Of a stretch of DNA of 64,000 nucleotides, positions 57,887 through 64,000 are shown piece after piece (the first letter of the stretch is position 1; each line of letters starts with the position of its first letter). The stretch comes from Spinacia oleracea (taxonomy: Eukaryota > Streptophyta > Magnoliopsida > Caryophyllales > Amaranthaceae), in assembly GCF_020520425.1 (NCBI RefSeq), contig NC_079492.1, forward strand, positions 71,353,671 through 71,417,670. Reading direction: 5' to 3'. Below the pieces are notes generated by a model, which did no database searches, was not told the DNA's origin, and saw nothing but the letters and a program-made list of their open reading frames with translations. The translations under genes and the position numbers were made by a program.

Positions 57887-58643
57887 CGTACACGCTACAC
57901 AAATATTTCTTATACTTGTATATACGGAGTACGTAGTAGGGTTAGAACATGAGACCTAACAAAGTAACAAGCTAATCTTAAATTTTACATTATTAGTTGG
58001 AGCAATACATTAGTTATTGATATGTTGAAACATGATTATTGGCAATGTTAGTGGATTGTAAGAATGAGATCTTAATGGTTTAATCTGAGAAAATATGATT
58101 TGGTATGAATAGTTTAATTTTAATGACGTCGTACAAGCTTGATATTAGGAATATTTGGAATAACAATAACCAATTAACCATATAAAAACAAAAAAGAGAA
58201 AATATTGAGAAACAGAAAGAGATCGAGAAGTGTAGATTGACAAATATGACAATGGTTGGAATTTACGTGTATAAGAAGAAGTATATTCTGAGGTTCTTAA
58301 AAATTGATTAATGTTTGACACACGCCAAGTATAACCATTATTTAGCAACATTACTCTTAAGTCTTAACTAAACACTAAAGCTTTAAGCTTATCCATTGAT
58401 AATATGTACTACTACTGCTACCTTTTTAACAATACCCGTCCATTCCTTTTAGTTGTTTCAATTAAGGAAATCTTTACAAATTGAACTCAAAGATACATAG
58501 GTACCAATACTATAGAACCGATCATGTTCAAGTCATTTTTACGAATTTCAATCCAAAGAAACCTCTCCTTTCTCCCATTGCAGGTTTCATTTGTTTAGTC
58601 GTTTCAAGACAAAAATAAGCTACTTTTTTCGAAAATTAAAATA
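57887..58643. other. AT-rich intergenic, no gene seen
   Basis: No coding similarity or clear repeat. It ends with ATTAAAATA (58635-58643), the left duplication of the next MULE. Confidence 0.4.
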
Positions 58644-60054
58644 CGGATTTTTCATGAAATACCCCTGAGGTTTGCTTTAATGCACCAAATACCCCTAAAC
58701 TTTCCAGAATGCACCAAATACCCCTGAGGTTTAAAACAATAACACAAAATGCCCCTAATGAGTATTTTCCGTCTATTCTGTTAAGTCTCCGTTAGCATGA
58801 AATTACTTTTTTGCCCTTACTCAACCAATTTCTCTACTAATTATAATACTAACCTTTAATTATATTAATTAAATCCAAAAATTTAATTAACTACTGTTAT
58901 TTAATATGAAAAAAACCCAATTTTTTTCCCTGGGATCTTCTTCCTTCACGCAATTTCTGGGCTCTTCTTCTTCCTTCATGCCATCAATTATCATCTTGTT
59001 CTTTTTCTTCTTCTTCCACCATCATCATCCCTAACTAAAACCCTATTTCATTAACTTGCCCTTGGTCGGTCCTTTCTCTCTCCTCACCGTCACTTTCCTT
59101 CAATTCTTTCATCCCTCCTAAAAAAATCACCATTTTCTCTCTCCTCAAGCTACAACAATGGTGGATTTGCAATCCGTTTTATTACCGAATAACAGCAACA
59201 TCAACAACGACACTTCATTAATCTTGGTTTTCAAATTGATTTTTTTACAAATATTTTGTTTGGAAGAATTAATTTTTTTTTTTTTTTTTGCAATTACCCC
59301 CATTTGATATTTTTGGGGTTTTCATTAATCTGGGTTTTCGAAGATGGAAGAAAGGTGGATTGTTTATAGGAAGGGGCAAGATTGTTGAAATGGCGGTGGA
59401 GCGCCGCCATCGCTTGCATGTTAGTCGGAGGTTTTTTAGATCACCATGGAGCAATTTAGCAATTGATCTCACTATTTCAACATGGAATGTTGGAACAGCT
59501 TGTCTTTGGCCGTTTACTCCTCATCTCAATCTTTTTTCAGTTAAGCAAGTTATGCGGTTCGTGCTCTTTGCGTCATCAATTGTTCAATACAGTTTTAGTA
59601 ATGGCGGCTGGGGCACCATTCTCACTGATCTTTATGCTCGCAAGGTTTATATTTGGAACATTTAGTTCATTTGTTTTCATTTGTTTGGGTGTTACTTTTA
59701 ATTGTGAAATTTGTTGTCTTTGGTGCTGAAATTAGGGTATTCATGAATCAATTATTTGATTGAGAATGCTGGCAATTATTTATTTTGATTGAGGTGGGGA
59801 TTAACAATGAAGTTTGAGAAAGAAAAGAGAAAGAGAAAGTGACAGAGAAAGAGAAAGATAAAGATAAAGGAAAAAAAAGGGAAAAAAATAATAATTTAAT
59901 GTTAACGGAAAAGTTAACGGAATAGACGGAAAATACTCATTAAGGGCATTCTGTGTTATTGTTTCAAACCTCGGGGGTATTTGGTGCATTCTGGAAAGTT
60001 TAGGGGTATTTGGTGCATTAAAGCAAACCTCAGGGGCATTTCATGAAAAATCCG
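58644..60054. mobile_element. Mutator-like element with captured internal segment, 1,411 bp
   Basis: A perfect 9-bp duplication ATTAAAATA flanks it (58635-58643 and 60055-60063). The terminal inverted repeats are about 150 bases and over 90 percent identical by eye, starting CGGATTTTTCATGAAAT and containing TTTAATGCACCAAATACCCC and GAGTATTTTCCGTCTATTC. There is no transposase. The interior differs in composition from the arms and looks like a piece of a host gene, so this is a Pack-MULE candidate. Confidence 0.88.
59155..59665 (+). other. Gene-like segment inside the MULE
   Basis: A C/T-rich 5' UTR-like stretch (58960-59150) precedes an ATG at 59158. A GC-richer segment at 59341-59650 ends at a possible donor AAG|GTTTAT (about 59643). 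The frame open at 59288-59665 and an alternative frame (with QLSKLCGSCSLRHQLFNTVL) both cross it. I do not recognise the parent gene. It is probably a captured exon with a partial intron, not a working gene. Confidence 0.4.
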
Positions 60055-60063
60055 ATTAAAATA

Positions 60064-62015
60064 AATTAAGAGTCTGTTCGGTATCTTTTATTTATTTATT
60101 TTACCCTTTTTTTATTTCGAAAACCAAAAACAAAAACATGGTAATCAAAAGAGTAGGCCCGTTCGGATTTTTTTTTTATTTTTTTTAGAAAACTAACTAA
60201 AATGAAAATATTGAAACCATCAAAAGTAGTTTACATTTTGTAAGAAAACCAAAAACAAAAACATGATAACCAAAAGAGTAGGCTCGAGTTTTTTTGTTCT
60301 TTTAGAAAACTAGCTAAAAGCGAAAATAAAGAAACCACCAAAATTAGTTTTCATTCTTTTTTTGTTGTTGTAAGTTTTCAAAAATAAACATGATTACTAT
60401 AAGTGTGACTATTTTAGCTCGTGGCTCAATTTAAATCATATGACTTTCAAAATAGTAAAACTAAGAAATGAAATCTGACAGTGAAACCGAACTGGCCCGT
60501 ACTTTCCAGTTTTTTATTGTTAGTTCTCACAATCAACATGATTATATATTAAAGGATAACAAATTTTGAGTTCATAATTAAGCTTTAATCATGACTTGAA
60601 AATGATAAAATCAAAACATAAGTTTTTTATGATATCAAACGGGCTCTAAACTATTGATGACCATTTCTTTTAGTTTAATTCAACTTTTGTCCTTTGAATT
60701 CAGTAAACCTTAAGGCTATGGGTATTGTTCATATATCATTTTTCATTAGTCTCTCTATGGCAGAGTTAATTTTGGTGTGTATGATTTTTCGCCCTCTTAT
60801 AGTGGATTTATGTGGAAATGGTTTGTTGATAAAGATTTATGCGCGATTGTAATAGACTTCAAATGCTCAAATATACTTGCATGAATGAAGTGAAATTTTC
60901 CTTACATAGTATTTGTTAGATCTAAATTTCTCTTATAAAATTTGTTTTCTTTGATGAAAAGAGAGGGAAAATTGTAGGAATATAAATGCACTAAGGTAGT
61001 GTTTGGTAAATTGAATTTATTTGAAATTGTATTTCATGTAAAAATTGAAATTCAGAAACTGAATTCCAAATTAAGTGTTTGGCAAACACTAACAATTTGA
61101 TTTACGGAATTTCAATTCCACCATAGTGTTTGGAAAGTACCTGTATTTCAATTCAATTTTTGTTTTTTGAATTGTTTATTTCAACTAATAAAGGAAGTAA
61201 AAAAAATAAACCACAATAATGCTGCAAAAATTCCACAAAATCTACAGAGTACACTCCAATAATAATTACAATTTAGTTGTCCAAAAAAAAATTACAATTT
61301 GATAAAATTTTCATATGGATCTAGAAACTAGAAAAATATTTGTAAAAAACAAAGAAAATGTAGATAGTGATTGTCATCGTTTTCCCATAACAATTAACCA
61401 AAAGTGATCAACAACAAATACAATTTCTACTTTTTATCTAATTGAAAATAAGGATATCAATAAATTAGCAAACCAAACAATTAAACTAGCTCCGACGTGA
61501 AGAAACGACGACTTCTAGATCTAACGTCGGCGAAGATTGATTGCTAATCTCCATCCGTAGCTACGTGCGATGGTGGTGGTGGTGGTGATGGCGTCGGCGG
61601 CGGCAATGGAGTCTTAGAACTTAGCGGGGAGAGAAGAGAAACGACAGTTATGGTCGTTGATCATGAGGGTGAAAACAACGGTTACGGAGGTAGGTGAACG
61701 AGAAAGTTGATTGCAAGAGATGGGAGAGATTGGTGGAGATCTGGTGGCAAAAGCGGTGGTGCAACCAACTTGGTGGATGAGAAAGCTTTATGGCTTTGAC
61801 AGAGGAGAGAGAAAAGAAGTCGAGGATGAAGAAAGGAATTGAAATTACATCATTTCACTTGGAATTTCAAATTCATTAACGTGGGCTTATTTATTTGATT
61901 GCTTGGATTTGAGCCAAATTCAATTCCAAATTCTTTGTCTTTCCAAACAAGGAAATTGGGCCAATTCCATCATTTGAAATGAAATGCCCATATCCAAACA
62001 TACTATTAGAGGAAA
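60064..62015. other. Intergenic DNA including a possible DNA transposon (about 60994-62006)
   Basis: 60064-60990 is AT-rich with two diverged copies of a segment containing AAAACCAAAAACAAAAACATG (about 60117 and 60245). From about 60994 to 62006 the ends GTAGTGTTTGG and CCAAACATAC face each other, and subterminal GAAATTGAAATTC-type repeats occur on both sides. The centre (61550-61800) is GC-richer with a GGTGGT run and gene-like composition. I found no clean target duplication. Confidence 0.35.
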
Positions 62016-62655
62016 TGCAGAAAACTATTTTCTAACATCTAATCCGGAATCTCATCCATATAATTAATATGAACTATATTACAATTGTACATACCTCTCG
62101 AAGCGTGATTTCCACAAGACACAAACAAGAACAAACCTTAGAGACAAGAATCCCAAGTGTGATTCCTCTACTTAGTCCATACGAGCATGTATCAAGATAT
62201 CCTTACTTCGTTTGCTAGAACGGATAGAGAAGATGAAATCTGTCTCGCACTTTAAGGGACGAGTTTTAGAGTAATGTATATAGTTTTTATGATTCATTCA
62301 ACTCGTGTTTAATCATATGGTCATTACATCCATTTATAATAACCTGATAACCAATCCTAGTAGATCGAACTAGAAAACCTAGTAATCCTAGTAAACCTTA
62401 ACTACTCCAAAATCCTATCCAACACCAAAACCATCATGGGAATTGAGTCATATTAATCATATCCAATGCTCTATTGTGTGTGACCTTATAGGACACAGTT
62501 ATATTAGCAGTGGACCAATATCAATTAGCCCACTGATCATAATTGGTTTCTAGCAAAACATCATGACCACCTAAATAACTGGATTATTAATCTCCATTAT
62601 TAATCCTAGTCTATATTTAGTGATTGCCATCTTGATTAAAGCACATATTCCTTCA
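62016..62655 (-). repeat. 3' LTR of Copia element H
   Basis: On the plus strand TGCAGAAAAC...ATTCCTTCA, about 640 bp, next to a polypurine tract and the conserved hairpin (62662-62681). Its U5-like part shares GGAATCACACTTGGGATTC-type wording with the element E LTR (minus strand) but is otherwise diverged. The left border is less certain than the right. Confidence 0.6.
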
Positions 62656-64000
62656 ATCTCCCACTTGTCCTTAAACAAGTGTGCAATATTAAATTCCTTT
62701 GTCAATTAATGCCAAATTTGATAATATGATGATATCTTATGTATTCCATATTAATACTCAAATTATTTCTTGAACTTTGAGGTCAAACTATCAAAATAAA
62801 TTATTAACTTTAATCATTTGAGAACGACCATGTATTTTCAGTTCTTACTCTTCAAGAGGTCTAAGACACCTTTCCTATTGACATAGGAGGACTTATTCAT
62901 TCTTGCATATCAATAACTTCTACTCACATTTTAGCAATCCTGAACACTGCCTTTATAAGCTCCTTTTAAGGCAAGCCGCTTGACAATGTCAAAGACATAC
63001 TAATCACTGAATGCGAAAATACCATACTCATGTCTGAGTAATCCACTAAAATAGTTTAACCACAAAATTGTAAAACATGTTTAAAGAATTTTAGGTAGTT
63101 CAGTGCAACATATATTCATAATATATATCCATGGATATGATTAGACATCCTTATGTTCCTATAACCCATGAAACCAGGCGTTATCAATCAACTTACAACC
63201 CAGTATTTTAGTTAGTCGTTTATGTCCAATTTAACGAGTTAGACTAGGGACAATTCATAATTTATAATTTCAATTCACTTAATAGGGTTTCACTCATCAA
63301 ATTTTTTTATGGTGATCCTATTTGATAATTATAAATTATTAGGAAATTTTATTTAATTCTACATATAGTCATATCTACTGAAATCGTCCGTAAACGTTAT
63401 GAAATAACAGAAATCACCTCTAGCTTTCGTACTCAAAGGCCCACATACGTCCGTATGCATTAGCTCTAGTAGTTTGCTTGCTCTTTCTCCCACCTTTGAG
63501 AAAGGTCGCTTTGTCATTTTGCCAAGTAAAAAAGACTCGTATTGATGAAACTTCTCTAAGTTGAATGATTCTAGAATGCCCTTCTTTTGAAGTCTTTCCA
63601 TGCGCTGTGTTTATATGGACTAATCGACAATGCCACAGATATGTGAGATTAGAATCACCAGTTTTAGCCTTTTTGGTATTTATGTTATAGTTTTGTTTGC
63701 TTGTATCTAGCACATATAGACCATTTTCTTGTTATGATGAACCATAAAACATTCCATTCAAATAAAAAGAAAAACTATAGTCTTTAAATTCAAAACCAAA
63801 ACCATTAGAATCTAAACTTGAAAGAGAAATAATGTTCCTGGTGATACTAGGAACATAGTAATAGTTTTCTAGTTCCAAAACAAAAACACTAGGCAAAGAT
63901 ATAAAAAAGATCCTACGGCTAATGCAGAAATCCGTGCTCAATTTTGAATCGGAACATAAGTGTGAGCCAAAACCAATATCTAATACCCAAGAAGTAGAAT
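62656..64000 (-). mobile_element. Copia element H, internally deleted
   Basis: Element H runs off the right edge on the minus strand. From the edge inward, the protease-to-integrase part of pol is recognisable. At about 63357 the sequence jumps to the non-coding 3' UTR, so the rest of integrase, reverse transcriptase and RNase H have been deleted. The 3' UTR (62656-63000) has the same order of conserved blocks as A, E and C-D, including AAAAGGAG (reverse of 62969-62976), CCTCCTATG and GACAAAGGAATT. Confidence 0.75.
63359..63941 (-). pseudogene. Copia pol fragment: pre-integrase and integrase start
   Basis: Three frames on the minus strand cover one broken coding region. 63941-63732 encodes LENYYYVPSITRNIISLSSLD and FSFYLNGMFYG. 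About 63713-63600 encodes LTYLWHCRLVHIN, the pre-integrase motif. 63601-63359 encodes LMHTDVCGPLSTKARGDF and FITFTDDFSRY, the start of the integrase core with its first catalytic Asp (in HTDVCGP). The shift between frames near 63600-63640 and a stop shortly after DFSRY show that it is dead. Confidence 0.82.

Overview
The window is plant nuclear DNA, most likely from a dicot. It is AT-rich, its genes have small GT-AG introns, and it holds an alpha-expansin, a UPF0496/DUF677 protein, plant-type Copia and Tat-lineage Gypsy retrotransposons with initiator-Met and Tat-type primer-binding sites, and many MITEs. I cannot fix the species. I saw no rRNA, tRNA or CRISPR.

Layout. 1-3822 is the 3' end of a Copia-derived LTR element (family 1, copy A). 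4095-4812 is a broken, spliced fragment of an Hsp110-type HSP70 gene. 5187-12708 is an AT-rich gene island: a solo LTR, MITEs, a small SINE, an alpha-expansin gene (9767-10771, three exons) and a hAT-like element with 8-bp target duplications. 12709-48095 is one nested retrotransposon cluster. The outermost layer is a family-1 Copia element on the minus strand (G: LTR 12709-14107, RNase H remnant 47784-48032). G is split by element E (14522-47331, duplication TTAGT). E is split by a Tat-lineage Gypsy element F (17192-30258, duplication AATGC) and, inside its 3' LTR, by a very young family-1 element C-D (36560-46948, duplication GCCTC). All of these target duplications can be read directly, and intact pre-insertion sequences for E and C-D occur elsewhere in the window. 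48850-57700 is a second gene island: a six-exon ABITRAM/Simiate (FAM206) homologue (49507-53288) and a two-exon UPF0496 gene on the minus strand (56849-55454), with Stowaway, Tourist-like and MULE insertions. 57714-64000 holds a SINE, a MULE with 9-bp duplications and a captured internal segment, and a deleted Copia element (H).

The most notable feature is in element F. Downstream of the Gypsy pol, on the opposite strand, lies a complete-looking spliced transcription unit. It has a 5' leader with a 503-nt intron and six coding exons joined by five phase-0 introns, and it encodes a protein of about 620 residues with a plant mobile domain (PMD). Two in-frame stops show that this copy is decayed. 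Antisense introns survive retrotransposition because the genomic RNA is copied from the other strand.

Other notable points. F's LTRs are more diverged (26 substitutions counted by eye) than those of E, the element it sits in (5 substitutions), which reverses the expected age order. The Copia-derived families have lost almost all recognisable coding sequence, yet they keep a shared structured 3' UTR that includes a hairpin overlapping the polypurine tract.
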